A stretch of DNA of 64,000 nt from positions 575,501-639,500 of the forward strand of contig NZ_AP023272.1 of the NCBI RefSeq assembly GCF_013426735.1, in the 5' to 3' direction. The DNA comes from Agrobacterium vitis (GTDB lineage: Bacteria; Pseudomonadota; Alphaproteobacteria; Rhizobiales; Rhizobiaceae). The position numbers were made by a program, and so were the translations under genes. The notes under the pieces are model-generated. The model was not told the DNA's origin and made no database searches. It saw nothing but the letters and a program-made list of their open reading frames with translations. Shown piece by piece: positions 46,875 to 56,600 of this stretch; position 1 is the first letter of the stretch, and each line of letters starts with the position of its first letter.

Positions 46875-47591
46875 TTACAGGAGAGAAAGCAGATCGTCCT
46901 CACGAGGCTGAGGGGCAATGGATACCCTGTTCCTGAACGGTTTTGCCACGTTTTCGGCAATGTCGGCGCTTAGGCAGAAAATGTGTGCGGATGCGAAAAG
47001 AGCGGCGGCTTTACCGGACAGAGGCAGGGCAAAAAAACGTCTGGCGGTCTCGGCGGAATACAGCAGCACAGCGTCCACCGCCTTTTGCTCGAGCCGGGCA
47101 AAGATGTCGTCCTCATGATAAGTCAGTCCCTGCATAGTGTAGGCGTCCACAATGCGAAAGGGAATGGAGGACTGGCGCAACCCGTGTTCCAGGCTCTGCT
47201 TGCGGGGCTGCCCGGCCAGATAAAGCAGGGGATTTGCCCAGTCCATCGGGGCGGCGGCAATCTGTTCAGCCAAGGCGGCGCCATCGCCTCGGGCGCTCAG
47301 AACCTTGCGAAAACCAAGCGCTCGTGCGGTACTGGCGCTCGCCTCGCCCACGGCAAACAGCGGGGTTTTGAAATGGGGCCGAAGCGCCTCGCCATGAGGT
47401 GCAAGGCTTTTGATCGCCTCGCTGCTGGTGACTGCCAGGGCTGCATGCGGTTGGGAAAGGGCAGACAGTGTATCATCGACGTGGTGTATGGCGTGGGCCA
47501 GCGGCAGAACCACGGGTTCGTGACCCAGGGTGCGGAGACGGTCTGCCGTTTTCCGGCTTGCGGTCTCGGTCCGGGTCAGCAGAACGCGCAT
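46875..47591 (-). CDS. hemD: Uroporphyrinogen-III synthase
   Basis: A 238-residue enzyme that closes and inverts ring D of hydroxymethylbilane. RVLLTRTETASRKTADRL at the N-terminus, AVTSSEAIKSL, LYLAGQPRKQSLE, and LLYSAETARRF are the weakly conserved HemD blocks. HemD is divergent in sequence, but the position directly after hemC (4 bp gap) settles the call. Confidence 0.9.
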   Translation of the reverse strand: MRVLLTRTETASRKTADRLRTLGHEPVVLPLAHAIHHVDDTLSALSQPHAALAVTSSEAIKSLAPHGEALRPHFKTPLFAVGEASASTARALGFRKVLSARGDGAALAEQIAAAPMDWANPLLYLAGQPRKQSLEHGLRQSSIPFRIVDAYTMQGLTYHEDDIFARLEQKAVDAVLLYSAETARRFFALPLSGKAAALFASAHIFCLSADIAENVAKPFRNRVSIAPQPREDDLLSLL

Positions 47592-47595
47592 GGTG

Positions 47596-48525
47596 TCAGG
47601 TCCATCCCTCGAAAAAGCCGGGTCCGGCCTTGTCTCTTACCTTTTCGCCCGCCGACCAGCCGAGCGCAAGCCCATCGGCACAGCGGCCCTCGGCCTCGAC
47701 TGAATGCGAGACCTGACCATCCGGCGTCAGGATCGTGCCGGTCAGACGGATCATTTCGCCATCCGATATCGCATAGCCGGCAATAGGCGTGCGGCAGGAG
47801 CCGTCGAGCGCGGCCAGAAAGGCACGCTCACAGGAAACCGCGTCAAAAGTCGGGCGATGATTGATCGGAGCCAGAAGATCCTGGATGCGCCGGTCATCGA
47901 CCCGTGCCTCAATGCAGATCGCCCCTTGGGCCGGTGCAGGCGGAAAGCTTTCGAGGTCGAGATATTGGGTAATCACGGTTTCTTTGTCGAGCCGCTTCAG
48001 ACCGGCCACGGCCAGCAGCGTGGCATCCACCTCGCCTGCGGCCAGCTTGCGAAGCCGGGTTTCTACGGCGCCGCGATAGGTAATGACCTTGAGGTCGGGC
48101 CGAAGCCTGCGAATCAGTGCCTGACGCCGCAGCGAGGCCGAGCCGATCACCGCGCCCTCGGCAAGCTCCAGCAGCTTCGGTGCCGTGCGGCCAATAAAGG
48201 CATCACGCATATCTTCGCGTGGCAGATAGGCGGAAATCTCCAATCCATCGGGAAGGGCGGTTGGCATGTCCTTGGAGGAATGCACGGCAAAATCCAGCCC
48301 GCCGGACAGCAATTGCTGTTCCAGCTCCAGGGTGAACAGGCCTTTGCCGCCGATTTCCGCCAAAGACCGGTCGGTAATGCGGTCGCCGGTGGTCGAGAGG
48401 ACAACGATCTCGAACATATCAGGCGAAAGGCCGTGGGCCTCGGCTAGACGCTCGCGGGTTTCATGGGCCTGGGCCAGTGCTAAAGGGCTGCCGCGTGTGC
48501 CGATGCGGAAAGGTTTCGTTTGCAT
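47596..48525 (-). CDS. hemC: Hydroxymethylbilane synthase (porphobilinogen deaminase)
   Basis: Polymerises four porphobilinogens in haem synthesis. It has 309 residues: [14 protein letters not shown] at the N-terminus, HSSKDMPT (substrate-binding lysine/aspartate), [10 protein letters not shown], and the dipyrromethane cofactor attachment Cys244 in [10 protein letters not shown]. First gene of the hemC-hemD-mitofilin-hemY run, divergent from tsaD across 85 bp. Confidence 0.95.
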   Translation of the reverse strand: MQTKPFRIGTRGSPLALAQAHETRERLAEAHGLSPDMFEIVVLSTTGDRITDRSLAEIGGKGLFTLELEQQLLSGGLDFAVHSSKDMPTALPDGLEISAYLPREDMRDAFIGRTAPKLLELAEGAVIGSASLRRQALIRRLRPDLKVITYRGAVETRLRKLAAGEVDATLLAVAGLKRLDKETVITQYLDLESFPPAPAQGAICIEARVDDRRIQDLLAPINHRPTFDAVSCERAFLAALDGSCRTPIAGYAISDGEMIRLTGTILTPDGQVSHSVEAEGRCADGLALGWSAGEKVRDKAGPGFFEGWT

Positions 48526-48610
48526 CCGAAGTCATCCATTGTTACCGGAGGTTCTCGTAACCATGTTTGCTCTTCCTCGCAATCAATCAAATCGACGCAA
48601 CTCAGCCTCC

Positions 48611-49708
48611 ATGACAGGTCCTTTGAAGATTCTCGGCATCGAAACCAGCTGCGATGAAACCGCAGCCGCTATCGTTCTGCGCCATGACGATGGGCGCGGC
48701 GAAATCGTGTCCGATGTGGTGTTGAGCCAGCTGGACGAGCACAGCGTCTATGGTGGCGTCGTGCCGGAAATCGCTGCCCGCGCCCATGTCGAGGCGCTGG
48801 ATACGCTGGTGGAAGAGGCCCTGGCCAAGGCCGATATGCGGTTGAGCGATATCGATGCTGTCGCCGCCACCGCCGGACCTGGCCTGATCGGCGGGTTGAT
48901 CGTCGGGCTGATGACCGGCAAGGCGATTGCCCGGGCGGCGGGAAAGCCGCTTTTCGCCATCAATCATCTGGAAGGCCATGCGCTGACGGCGCGGCTGACG
49001 GACAATGTCGCCTTTCCCTATCTGATGCTGCTGGTTTCCGGCGGTCATACCCAGCTGGTTCTGGTGCGCGGTGTCGGCGATTACCAGCGCTGGGGCACCA
49101 CCATCGACGATGCGCTGGGTGAGGCGTTTGACAAGACTGCCAAGCTGCTTGGCCTGCCCTATCCGGGCGGTCCGGCGGTGGAGCGTGCTGCTCTTCATGG
49201 CAACGAAAAACGCTTCAATTTTCCACGACCGCTTGTGGGTGAGGCGCGGCTGGATTTTTCCTTTTCCGGACTGAAGACCTCGGTGCGGCAGGCAGCGCAG
49301 GCGGCAGCGCCGGTTAGCGAAGCCGATATCGCCGATATCTGCGCTTCTTTCCAGCGCGCCATCGCCCGCACCATGGACGACCGGATCGGCCGGGGGCTGG
49401 AGCGGTTCAATACGGAATATCCGGGTCTTGAGGCCAAGCCAGCTCTGGTGGTGGCTGGCGGTGTCGCCGCCAATCAGGCCTTGCGTAGTGCCTTGCAGGC
49501 GCTGTGCGATCGGCATGGGTTTCGCTTCATCGCCCCGCCGCATCATCTTTGCACAGACAATGCGGCGATGATCGCCTGGGCCGGACTGGAGCGGCTGGCC
49601 CATGGCTTCCCGGCTGATGATCTGTCGGTCTCGCCACGCGCCCGCTGGCCGCTGGACGCCAATGCGGCAACCTTGCTCGGCTCCGGCAAGCGAGGCGCAA
49701 AAGCATGA
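48611..49708 (+). CDS. tsaD: tRNA threonylcarbamoyladenosine biosynthesis protein TsaD
   Basis: Catalytic subunit for transfer of threonylcarbamoyl to A37 of tRNA. It has 365 residues: GIETSCDET at 9-17, metal ligands His119 and His123 (NHLEGH), [30 protein letters not shown], and [13 protein letters not shown]. The start MTGPLKILG (48611) was selected; the long in-frame extension overlaps hemC and is spurious. The stop overlaps gpsA by ATGA. Confidence 0.95.
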   Translation: MTGPLKILGIETSCDETAAAIVLRHDDGRGEIVSDVVLSQLDEHSVYGGVVPEIAARAHVEALDTLVEEALAKADMRLSDIDAVAATAGPGLIGGLIVGLMTGKAIARAAGKPLFAINHLEGHALTARLTDNVAFPYLMLLVSGGHTQLVLVRGVGDYQRWGTTIDDALGEAFDKTAKLLGLPYPGGPAVERAALHGNEKRFNFPRPLVGEARLDFSFSGLKTSVRQAAQAAAPVSEADIADICASFQRAIARTMDDRIGRGLERFNTEYPGLEAKPALVVAGGVAANQALRSALQALCDRHGFRFIAPPHHLCTDNAAMIAWAGLERLAHGFPADDLSVSPRARWPLDANAATLLGSGKRGAKA

Positions 49709-50694
49709 GTGGACAGCATCACATTGCGGTCATCGGTGCCGGAGCCTTCGGCACGGCGCTGGCGGCTGTCATGGCGTTGGAAGGTCGCTCTAAGGTGACC
49801 TTGTTGGGCCGTGATCCCTCCTTGATGGCCGATCTCAGGATCGATGGCATGCATGATGCGGCTCTGCCGGGTGTCGCCTTGCCTTTCGGGCTGGAATTCG
49901 CCTTCGAGCCGGATGTGCTGGCCGATGCCGATATCGTGTTGTTTGCCATGCCCTCGCAGGCGCAGGCCGATGCCGCATCGACCTATGGTCCCTATCTTTC
50001 CGCCGAGGCCGTTGTGGTGACCTGCGCCAAGGGCATCGACCGGGCAAGTTCTCGACTGCTGACCGAGCTTTTGGAAGAAAAATTGCCGCATCATCCCGTC
50101 GCGGTTCTGTCGGGACCAGGCTTTGCCATGGACATCGCCCGTGGCCTGCCGACGGCGATGGCGCTGGCGGCAGCCAATCTTGACATGGCCGAGGAACTTG
50201 CCCGCACGCTGTCCACCCGGACATTCCGGCTTTATGCCGCCGACGACCGGATTGGCGTGCAGCTGGGCGGGGCGTTGAAGAATGTGCTGGCGATAGCCTG
50301 CGGCATCGTCGAGGGCCGGGGACTGGGTGAATCAGCCCGTGCGGCGTTGATTTCGCGCGGTCTTGCCGAAATGTCACGGCTGGTCGTCGCCATCGGTGGC
50401 AAGGCGGATACGGTGCGCGGCCTGTCGGGCCTTGGCGATCTGGTGTTGACGGCCACCAGCCATCAATCCCGCAACCTGCGCTATGGTATCGCGCTTGCCA
50501 AGGGTGAGCAAAGCCAGCTTGGCAGCGGTGGTCTGGTCGAGGGTGCCTTTGCGGCTGCCGTCGCGGCCCGCCTTGCCGAACACCACGGCATCGCCATGCC
50601 GATTACCCACGCCATTGCGGCCATCATCGATGGTGTGCTGGATATCGACCGGGCGGTGGATGCGCTGATGACCCGCCCCATTACCACGGAATAA
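49705..50694 (+). CDS. gpsA: NAD(P)H-dependent glycerol-3-phosphate dehydrogenase
   Basis: Makes sn-glycerol-3-phosphate for phospholipid synthesis. It has 329 residues: dinucleotide motif [10 protein letters not shown] (11-20), [15 protein letters not shown], the catalytic-lysine block [14 protein letters not shown] near 190, and [11 protein letters not shown]. The tsaD-gpsA pair, often followed by a YciI-like gene, is a common alphaproteobacterial order. Confidence 0.95.
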   Translation: MSGQHHIAVIGAGAFGTALAAVMALEGRSKVTLLGRDPSLMADLRIDGMHDAALPGVALPFGLEFAFEPDVLADADIVLFAMPSQAQADAASTYGPYLSAEAVVVTCAKGIDRASSRLLTELLEEKLPHHPVAVLSGPGFAMDIARGLPTAMALAAANLDMAEELARTLSTRTFRLYAADDRIGVQLGGALKNVLAIACGIVEGRGLGESARAALISRGLAEMSRLVVAIGGKADTVRGLSGLGDLVLTATSHQSRNLRYGIALAKGEQSQLGSGGLVEGAFAAAVAARLAEHHGIAMPITHAIAAIIDGVLDIDRAVDALMTRPITTE

Positions 50695-50712
50695 TTTTTG
50701 AGGAGACGAGCC

Positions 50713-51006
50713 ATGCTGTTTGCCGTGATTTGCGCCGATAAACCCAACCATCTTGATCTTCGAATGGCCACCCGCCCGCCGCATGTCGAGTGGCTGAACG
50801 GCTTGAATGCCGAGGGCGTGTTGAAAATCGGCGGGCCGTTCCTGGATGGCGATGGCAAGCCCTGCGGTTCGATGTTGCTGATCAAGGCGGACGATCTCGC
50901 CGCCGCCAAGGAAATCGTGGCGCAGGACCCTTATGCCAAGGCTGGCCTGTTCGAAAGCGTTGACATCAAGCCCTATAACTGGGTCTTCAACAATCCCGAG
51001 GCATGA
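50713..51006 (+). CDS. YciI-like protein
   Basis: A 97-residue ferredoxin-fold protein: MLFAVICADKPN, RPPHVEWL with the family His, GPFLDGDGKPCGSMLLI and AKEIVAQDPYAKAGLF are YciI blocks. Members bind small ligands or have hydrolase/dehydrochlorinase-like sites; function here is unknown. AGGAGACG sits 6 nt before the ATG. The stop overlaps the next frame's first ATG (ATGA at 51003). Confidence 0.88.
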   Translation: MLFAVICADKPNHLDLRMATRPPHVEWLNGLNAEGVLKIGGPFLDGDGKPCGSMLLIKADDLAAAKEIVAQDPYAKAGLFESVDIKPYNWVFNNPEA

Positions 51007-51011
51007 GACGC

Positions 51012-51443
51012 ATGGCTTTCTGGCTTTATAAATCCGAGCCCTTCAAATGGTCCTGGGCCATGCAGAAGGATGCGGGCGAGGCGGGTACCGAATGGACCGG
51101 GGTGCGCAACTATCTGGCCCGCAACAATATGCGGGCGATGCAGATCGGCGACAAGGGGCTGTTCTACCACTCCAATGAGGGGTTGGAAGTGGTCGGTATT
51201 ACCGAGGTTTGCGCGCTCTCTCATCCTGATTCGACCGCTGAAGGCGATGCCCGTTGGGACTGCGTCGATATCCGCGCCGTGCGGGATATGCCAAAACCGG
51301 TGACCCTGAAGGACGTCAAGGCCAATCCGAAGCTGGCGCAGATGGCGCTGGTGACCTCGATGCGGCTTTCGGTACAGCCGGTGACCGAGGAGGAATATTT
51401 CGAGATCTGCCGGATGGGCGGGCTTGAAAACCCGCCGGTTTGA
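51012..51443 (+). CDS. EVE (PUA-like) domain protein
   Basis: A 143-residue protein: FWLYKSEPFKWSW, TEWTGVRNYLARNNM, IGDKGLFYHSNEG and VTSMRLSVQPVTEEEY make a complete EVE domain. EVE domains share the PUA/YTH fold and bind modified bases in DNA or RNA. The start could be ATG 51003 (overlapping the yciI stop) or ATG 51012 (the conserved MAFWLYKSEP); I took the latter. It overlaps a methyltransferase gene downstream. Confidence 0.9.
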   Translation: MAFWLYKSEPFKWSWAMQKDAGEAGTEWTGVRNYLARNNMRAMQIGDKGLFYHSNEGLEVVGITEVCALSHPDSTAEGDARWDCVDIRAVRDMPKPVTLKDVKANPKLAQMALVTSMRLSVQPVTEEEYFEICRMGGLENPPV

Positions 51444-52099
51444 GCGTTTCCGCTGTGAAGATCGATCCCCGGCGCTTCATTCTCGACAATACCGATCTCA
51501 TCGCTCCGCCGCATGTGCCGGAAATCCGGCTGCATCTGGCCAGCGAAGTGCATGATCTCTGGCTGAAAACCGAGGACGATCTGGCGGAAATTGGCCTGCC
51601 ACCGCCGTTCTGGGCCTTTGCCTGGGCCGGTGGCCAGGGCTTGGCGCGTCATATCCTCGACAATCCGCTGCTTGTGGCGGGCAAGCGGGTGGTGGATTTC
51701 GCCAGTGGTTCCGGTTTGGTTGCCATTGCCGCCGCCAAGGCTGGTGCGGTTTCGGTGCTGTGCGTGGACATCGATCCGTTCGTGGATGCGGCAATAGCCC
51801 TGAATGCAGCGGAAAACGGGGTGGAACTCGGTTTTTGCGGCAAGGATCTGATCGGTCAGACGTTGGATGCAGACCTGCTGCTTGCTGGCGACGTTTTCTA
51901 CGACAAGAGCTTTGCCGATCGCCTGGTACCCTGGTTTTCAACGCTATGCGGGCAGGGTACCGATATCCTGGTCGGCGATCCCGGTCGAAGCTATTGCCCG
52001 ACTGATCGGATGCAGGCCTTGGCGACCTATCAGGTTCCGGTCACGCGGATGCTTGAAGACAGCGAGGTGAAGAAAACCACCGTCTGGAGATTTTGCTGA
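51440..52099 (+). CDS. Class I SAM-dependent methyltransferase (ETFB-lysine methyltransferase / Nnt1-like)
   Basis: A 219-residue methyltransferase. The SAM-binding stretch is VVDFASGSGLVAIAAAKAG (84-102), followed by VLCVDIDPFVD. The PPFWAFAWAGGQGLAR block (55-70) is typical of the branch that includes ETFB lysine methyltransferase and PrmA-like protein methylases. It starts with TTG overlapping the EVE stop (TTGA), or with GTG at 51455. The target is unknown; electron-transfer flavoprotein is a guess from the family. Confidence 0.85.
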   Translation: MSVSAVKIDPRRFILDNTDLIAPPHVPEIRLHLASEVHDLWLKTEDDLAEIGLPPPFWAFAWAGGQGLARHILDNPLLVAGKRVVDFASGSGLVAIAAAKAGAVSVLCVDIDPFVDAAIALNAAENGVELGFCGKDLIGQTLDADLLLAGDVFYDKSFADRLVPWFSTLCGQGTDILVGDPGRSYCPTDRMQALATYQVPVTRMLEDSEVKKTTVWRFC

Positions 52100-52113
52100 T
52101 GGGTCCGCATCGG

Positions 52114-52476
52114 TCAGGGGCGTATGATGCAAACGCCTGCTTCATAGGTGCAGGGTGAGGCTTCCAGCTGCGCTTTGACGTCGATGATCTTGGCCTTTGG
52201 TGCCAAAGGGGTGGTGTTTTGGCCGCTCCTGTCGTAGCGCCAGGCAGAAACACCAAAAGTATAGGTGCCGCCGGGGGTGCCGATCCCTGTGATCGATCCC
52301 GCCGCTGAACCGGCATGCGACCTTCTCTGCTGGCCATGATAAGCGGAACCATCATTTGCGCCGCCCGCATAAGCGGCTTGGGCCAGCAAACAACCGCAGG
52401 CCAAGGCCAGGACGGGTGCTTTGATACGGGTGATTTTACCAGTGGCAGGCAAGGTTTTTTCTCCGGTCCCCATCAA
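52114..52476 (-). CDS. Small secreted protein, unknown
   Basis: About 120 residues with a signal peptide (APVLALACGCLLAQAAYAG, cleavage near residue 37). The mature part is Gly/Ser-rich (GSAAGSITGIGTPGGTYTFG) and ends with a likely disulfide loop CTYEAGVC. I do not recognise it. Convergent with the methyltransferase gene (14 bp) and divergent from sdhC across 291 bp. Confidence 0.6.
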   Translation of the reverse strand: MMGTGEKTLPATGKITRIKAPVLALACGCLLAQAAYAGGANDGSAYHGQQRRSHAGSAAGSITGIGTPGGTYTFGVSAWRYDRSGQNTTPLAPKAKIIDVKAQLEASPCTYEAGVCIIRP

Positions 52477-52726
52477 AACGTGGTTAATAAGAGATTAATT
52501 CGAGCCGTGGGAAAATCAAGTCATTCCAGCTATCTGGTCGATTTTCTTAATAACTGCTGTTTATTGTCGCGCCGTACGTCTTTGGTTGGAGAGGCGCGTG
52601 ATCAGGGACTTGCCAATCGATTAAATTGAAAGCCAGTTTCAAATCCGCCTTGTCCTGCATCAATCGGAGGATTAAAGGTCCAATTTGACGCACTGCACTC
52701 CATCAAGGAGCGCCCTATATCCCTTC

Positions 52727-52744
52727 CATTCCAAAGGTGGAATG
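52727..52744 (+). promoter_or_regulatory. Inverted repeat in the sdhC leader
   Basis: CATTCCA-aagg-TGGAATG, a perfect 7-bp inverted repeat, lies 23 bp before the sdhC start. It could be an operator or a small leader hairpin. The upstream 250 bp are AT-rich in part and must contain the sdh promoter, but no clear -35/-10 pair with good spacing was found. Confidence 0.35.
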
Positions 52745-52767
52745 CACTTGAACGCCGTGAGGACGAG

Positions 52768-53160
52768 ATGGCGAACGTGACAAAACAACGGCCTTTGTCG
52801 CCGCATCTGCAAATCTACAAGCTTGTTCCGACAATGTTGATGTCCATCGTGCATCGCATTACCGGCGGAGCCTTGTATTTTGGGACCGCGCTGGTTGCCT
52901 GGTGGCTGATCGCCGCCTCGACGGGAGCGGATTATTACGACTGGGTCTCCTGGTTCATGGGGACGTTCATCGGCAAGATCATTCTGTTCGGCTTCAGCTG
53001 GGCGCTGATCCACCACATGCTGGGTGGCATGCGCCATTTCGCATGGGACCTGGGCTATGGTCTGGAGAAACACTTCAACACCAAGCTCGCCAAGGCGACA
53101 GCCGTTGCATCCGTCGTCCTGACCGTTCTGGTCTGGGTCGTCGCGTTCATCATCCGCTGA
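52768..53160 (+). CDS. sdhC: Succinate dehydrogenase cytochrome b556 subunit
   Basis: A 130-residue membrane anchor of complex II. RPLSPHLQIYKLVPTMLMSIVHRITG is the diagnostic N-terminal block (SPHL, SIXHRXTG), with the haem-ligand-type His in LIHHMLGGMRHF. Three membrane helices. First gene of sdhCDAB. Confidence 0.95.
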   Translation: MANVTKQRPLSPHLQIYKLVPTMLMSIVHRITGGALYFGTALVAWWLIAASTGADYYDWVSWFMGTFIGKIILFGFSWALIHHMLGGMRHFAWDLGYGLEKHFNTKLAKATAVASVVLTVLVWVVAFIIR

Positions 53161-53172
53161 GGGATTTTAATC

Positions 53173-53553
53173 ATGGATATGCGTACACCGCTCGGTAAAG
53201 TTCGCGGTCTCGGCTCCGCAAAGGACGGCACGGAGCACTTCTGGCGCCAGCGCCTGACGGCCATCGCCAACGTGCCGCTCATGCTATTCTTCATCATTTT
53301 CATGCTGACCCATGCCGGCGCACCCTATGCCGATGTCGTGTCCGCTTTGTCGAACCCTCTCGTGGCTGTTATCATGGGACTGGTCGTGCTTTCCGGCCTG
53401 ATCCACATGAAGATCGGCATGCAGGAAATCATCGCCGACTATATTCATAACGAAGTTATGAAGATGGGGCTGATGATGCTCAACACATTTTTCGTGGTCA
53501 TCACGGGTGCGCTCTGTCTTTTCGCCATCCTCAAGATCGCGTTTGTAGGATAA
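53173..53553 (+). CDS. sdhD: Succinate dehydrogenase membrane anchor subunit
   Basis: A 126-residue protein with three membrane helices. The [30 protein letters not shown] block, and [18 protein letters not shown] with the haem/quinone-side residues, are typical of alphaproteobacterial SdhD. 12 bp after sdhC. Confidence 0.95.
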   Translation: MDMRTPLGKVRGLGSAKDGTEHFWRQRLTAIANVPLMLFFIIFMLTHAGAPYADVVSALSNPLVAVIMGLVVLSGLIHMKIGMQEIIADYIHNEVMKMGLMMLNTFFVVITGALCLFAILKIAFVG

Positions 53554-53559
53554 TTCATC

Positions 53560-55416
53560 ATGGCAGCGACAAGTTCTTCTTCCAAGGCCGGCCCAACCAT
53601 CAATGGCCGCAGTTATACCTATGTCGATCACGCTTATGACGTGGTCGTTGTCGGCGCCGGTGGCGCTGGCCTGCGCGCCACGCTCGGCATGGCCGAGCAG
53701 GGGTTCAAGACCGCCTGTATCACCAAGGTTTTCCCGACCCGCTCCCACACGGTTGCAGCCCAGGGCGGCATTGCTGCTTCGCTCAACAACATGACGCCGG
53801 ATTGCTGGCAGTGGCATCTTTACGATACCGTCAAAGGCTCGGACTGGCTGGGCGACGTGGACGCCATGCAATATCTGGCCATGGAAGCGCCAAAGGCGGT
53901 CTATGAGCTTGAACATTACGGCGTGCCCTTTTCGCGTAACGAGGAAGGCAAAATCTATCAGCGTCCGTTCGGTGGCCATATGCAGAATTACGGCGAAGGT
54001 CCGCCGGTACAGCGCACCTGTGCTGCCGCCGACCGGACCGGCCACGCCATTCTGCATACGCTTTACGGTCAATCCCTGAAGCATAATGCCGAATTCTTCA
54101 TCGAATATTTCGCCCTCGACCTGATCATGGCCGAGGATGGCCGTTGCACCGGCGTCGTGGCCTGGAACCTCGATGACGGCACGATCCATCGCTTCTCCGC
54201 CAAGATGGTGGTGCTGGCGACCGGCGGTTATGGTCGCGCTTATTTCTCGGCAACGTCGGCTCATACCTGCACCGGCGATGGCGGCGGCATGATTGCCCGC
54301 GCCGGTCTGCCGCTTCAGGACATGGAATTCGTTCAGTTCCACCCGACCGGTATTTACGGTGCTGGCTGTCTGATCACCGAAGGCGCGCGCGGCGAAGGCG
54401 GCTATCTGGTCAATTCCGAGGGTGAGCGTTTCATGGAGCGCTATGCCCCATCGGCGAAGGATCTTGCCTCGCGTGACGTGGTTTCGCGCTGCATGACCCT
54501 GGAAATCCGCGAGGGCCGCGGCGTTGGCAAGAACAAGGATCATATCTACCTGCATCTCGACCATCTCGATCCGGCCGTTCTGCATGAGCGCCTGCCGGGC
54601 ATTTCCGAGAGCGCCAAGATTTTTGCCGGCGTCGATGTGACCCGCGAACCGATCCCGGTTCTGCCGACCGTTCACTACAATATGGGTGGCATTCCGACCA
54701 ATTACTGGGGCGAAGTGCTGAACGCCGATGCTGAAAATCCCGAGCGGATCGCACCGGGCCTGATGGCTGTCGGTGAAGCCGGTTGCGCTTCGGTGCATGG
54801 CGCCAATCGTCTTGGCTCCAACTCCCTGATCGACCTCGTGGTGTTTGGCCGTGCTGCGGCCATCCGTGCGGCGGAAGTGATCGATCGGGTCTCGCCGATC
54901 CCTGCACTGAACGTCGCTGCCTGCGATAAGATCATGGAGCGGTTTGACGCCATCCGCCATTCCAGCGGCTCGACGCCAACAGCCGTGCTGCGCGACAAGA
55001 TGCAGCGCGCCATGCAGGAAGACGCTGCCGTGTTCCGTACCCAGGAAGCGCTGGAAAGCGGCTGCCGTCGTATCTCGGAGATCTGGAAGGAAATGCCAGA
55101 CATCAAGGTGACGGACCGGTCGCTGGTGTGGAATTCCGATCTGGTGGAAACCCTGGAACTGCACAATCTGATGGCCAATGCCATTACCACGGTTTATGGC
55201 GCAGAAGCACGCAAGGAAAGCCGTGGTTCGCATGCCCGCGAGGATTTTGTCGACGGTCCTTATGGTGGTCGCGACGACGTCAACTGGCGCAAGCACACAC
55301 TGGCCTGGGTCAATGAGGCAGGCGATGTGAAGCTGGATTACCGTCCTGTACACACCGAGCTTCTGGCGGATGGGATCGATCCCAAGAAGATCGAGCCCAA
55401 GGCCCGCGTTTACTGA
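53560..55416 (+). CDS. sdhA: Succinate dehydrogenase flavoprotein subunit
   Basis: Catalytic subunit of complex II, 618 residues. FAD-binding GAGGAGLRA (32-40), covalent-FAD His63 in [11 protein letters not shown], substrate-site [16 protein letters not shown] and active-site Arg in [13 protein letters not shown]. The N-terminal 20 residues are Ser/Ala-rich. It starts 6 bp after sdhD. Confidence 0.96.
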   Translation: MAATSSSSKAGPTINGRSYTYVDHAYDVVVVGAGGAGLRATLGMAEQGFKTACITKVFPTRSHTVAAQGGIAASLNNMTPDCWQWHLYDTVKGSDWLGDVDAMQYLAMEAPKAVYELEHYGVPFSRNEEGKIYQRPFGGHMQNYGEGPPVQRTCAAADRTGHAILHTLYGQSLKHNAEFFIEYFALDLIMAEDGRCTGVVAWNLDDGTIHRFSAKMVVLATGGYGRAYFSATSAHTCTGDGGGMIARAGLPLQDMEFVQFHPTGIYGAGCLITEGARGEGGYLVNSEGERFMERYAPSAKDLASRDVVSRCMTLEIREGRGVGKNKDHIYLHLDHLDPAVLHERLPGISESAKIFAGVDVTREPIPVLPTVHYNMGGIPTNYWGEVLNADAENPERIAPGLMAVGEAGCASVHGANRLGSNSLIDLVVFGRAAAIRAAEVIDRVSPIPALNVAACDKIMERFDAIRHSSGSTPTAVLRDKMQRAMQEDAAVFRTQEALESGCRRISEIWKEMPDIKVTDRSLVWNSDLVETLELHNLMANAITTVYGAEARKESRGSHAREDFVDGPYGGRDDVNWRKHTLAWVNEAGDVKLDYRPVHTELLADGIDPKKIEPKARVY

Positions 55417-55431
55417 TGTGAGGATATCGAC

Positions 55432-56211
55432 ATGGTTGAACTGACGCTTCCCAAGAATTCTCAGATCAAGCCGGGCAAGGTCTGGCCAAAGCCTTCAGGT
55501 GCCAAGAACCTGCGGGAATACCAGATCTATCGCTGGAGCCCCGATGACGACAAAAATCCAAGCCTCGACACCTATTATGTCGATATGGACGATTGCGGTC
55601 CGATGGTTCTCGACGGTCTTCTCTATATCAAGAACAAGATCGATCCGACACTGACGTTCCGCCGGTCCTGTCGTGAGGGCATTTGCGGCTCCTGCGCGAT
55701 GAATATCGATGGCACCAACACGCTGGCCTGCACCAAGGGGACCGACGAGGTGAAAGGGACCGTGAAGGTCTATCCTCTGCCGCATATGCCTGTGGTCAAG
55801 GATCTGGTTCCCGACCTGACCAACTTCTATGCCCAGCACCGCTCTATCGAGCCCTGGCTGAAAACGGTGTCTCCGACGCCGGTTAAGGAATGGAAGCAGA
55901 GCCATGACGACCGGCAGAAGCTGGACGGCCTTTATGAGTGCATTCTGTGCGCTTGCTGCTCGACTTCTTGCCCGAGCTATTGGTGGAATGGTGATCGCTA
56001 TCTCGGCCCCGCCGTGCTGCTACAAGCCTATCGCTGGTTGATCGACAGCCGTGATGAGGCCAAGGGCGAGCGTCTGGATAATCTGGAAGATCCCTTCCGG
56101 CTCTATCGCTGCCATACGATCATGAATTGCGCGCAAGTCTGTCCAAAGGGCCTCAATCCGGCCAAGGCGATTGCCGAAATCAAGAAAATGATGGTCGAGC
56201 GCCGCGTTTGA
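55432..56211 (+). CDS. sdhB: Succinate dehydrogenase iron-sulfur subunit
   Basis: A 259-residue subunit carrying three clusters: [2Fe-2S] at [12 protein letters not shown] with a further Cys in TLAC, [4Fe-4S] at [11 protein letters not shown], and [3Fe-4S] with [17 protein letters not shown]. Last gene of sdhCDAB, followed by a hairpin at 56238-56267. Confidence 0.96.
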   Translation: MVELTLPKNSQIKPGKVWPKPSGAKNLREYQIYRWSPDDDKNPSLDTYYVDMDDCGPMVLDGLLYIKNKIDPTLTFRRSCREGICGSCAMNIDGTNTLACTKGTDEVKGTVKVYPLPHMPVVKDLVPDLTNFYAQHRSIEPWLKTVSPTPVKEWKQSHDDRQKLDGLYECILCACCSTSCPSYWWNGDRYLGPAVLLQAYRWLIDSRDEAKGERLDNLEDPFRLYRCHTIMNCAQVCPKGLNPAKAIAEIKKMMVERRV

Positions 56212-56237
56212 CGCAGGTTGCCCGACGAGGTCAAGCC

Positions 56238-56267
56238 AAGGCGAAGATGCTCAGGCATCCTCGCCTT
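56238..56267 (+). terminator. Hairpin after sdhB (possible terminator)
   Basis: 56238-56250 (AAGGCGAAGATGC) pairs with 56255-56267 with one A-C mismatch and a TCAG loop. It starts 26 bp after the sdhB stop. It lacks a T tract, so it could terminate poorly or protect the transcript's 3' end. Confidence 0.5.
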
Positions 56268-56277
56268 GAAGGCATTC

Positions 56278-56314
56278 CAAATATCTCAAATGCATTGCTT
56301 GCTTGAGATATTTG
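56278..56314. repeat. Perfect 12-bp inverted repeat
   Basis: CAAATATCTCAA (56278-56289) and TTGAGATATTTG (56303-56314) flank a 13-nt spacer. AT-rich arms suggest a protein-binding site or a hairpin at a transcript end rather than a GC-rich terminator. Confidence 0.6.
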
Positions 56315-56600
56315 CAAAAGAAACAGGATGATCCATCTTCAATGTCTCATCATGTGAGTGGCGCGGGCGGGCTGCTGTCGCGGTTGCGACAGGCTCTGGC
56401 GGCGCTATTGGCTGCATCTCACGTGGTTTTGTAATGAAAATATCGATCTTCTGGACGCAAACGCGCTATTTGCTTGCCATTGAAGAGGCTTCTGCCTTGA
56501 TTTCAAACCAGCTTTGGCGCTAGTTTCCGGGCGTTTGGTGCATGATAGCTGCCGCCGAAAGGCGAAAGCTGACGATGATGAAGCAACCGGGAGTGTTAGG

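Larger units (their letters stand above)
56212..56600. other. 389-bp gap between sdhB and the Omp19-like gene, with hairpins
   Basis: No gene is evident. It holds a 13-bp near-perfect hairpin (56238-56267) close to the sdhB stop, a perfect 12-bp inverted repeat (56278-56289/56303-56314), a 7-bp hairpin CTGTCGC/GCGACAG (56375-56392) and AT-rich sequence from 56410 that may be the lipoprotein promoter. A small RNA gene is possible but unproven. Confidence 0.4.

Noticed and set aside
53284..55353. Open frame of 689 codons opposite sdhD/sdhA
   Set aside because: Shadow of sdhA; composition and lack of motifs are the same as the other antisense frames.
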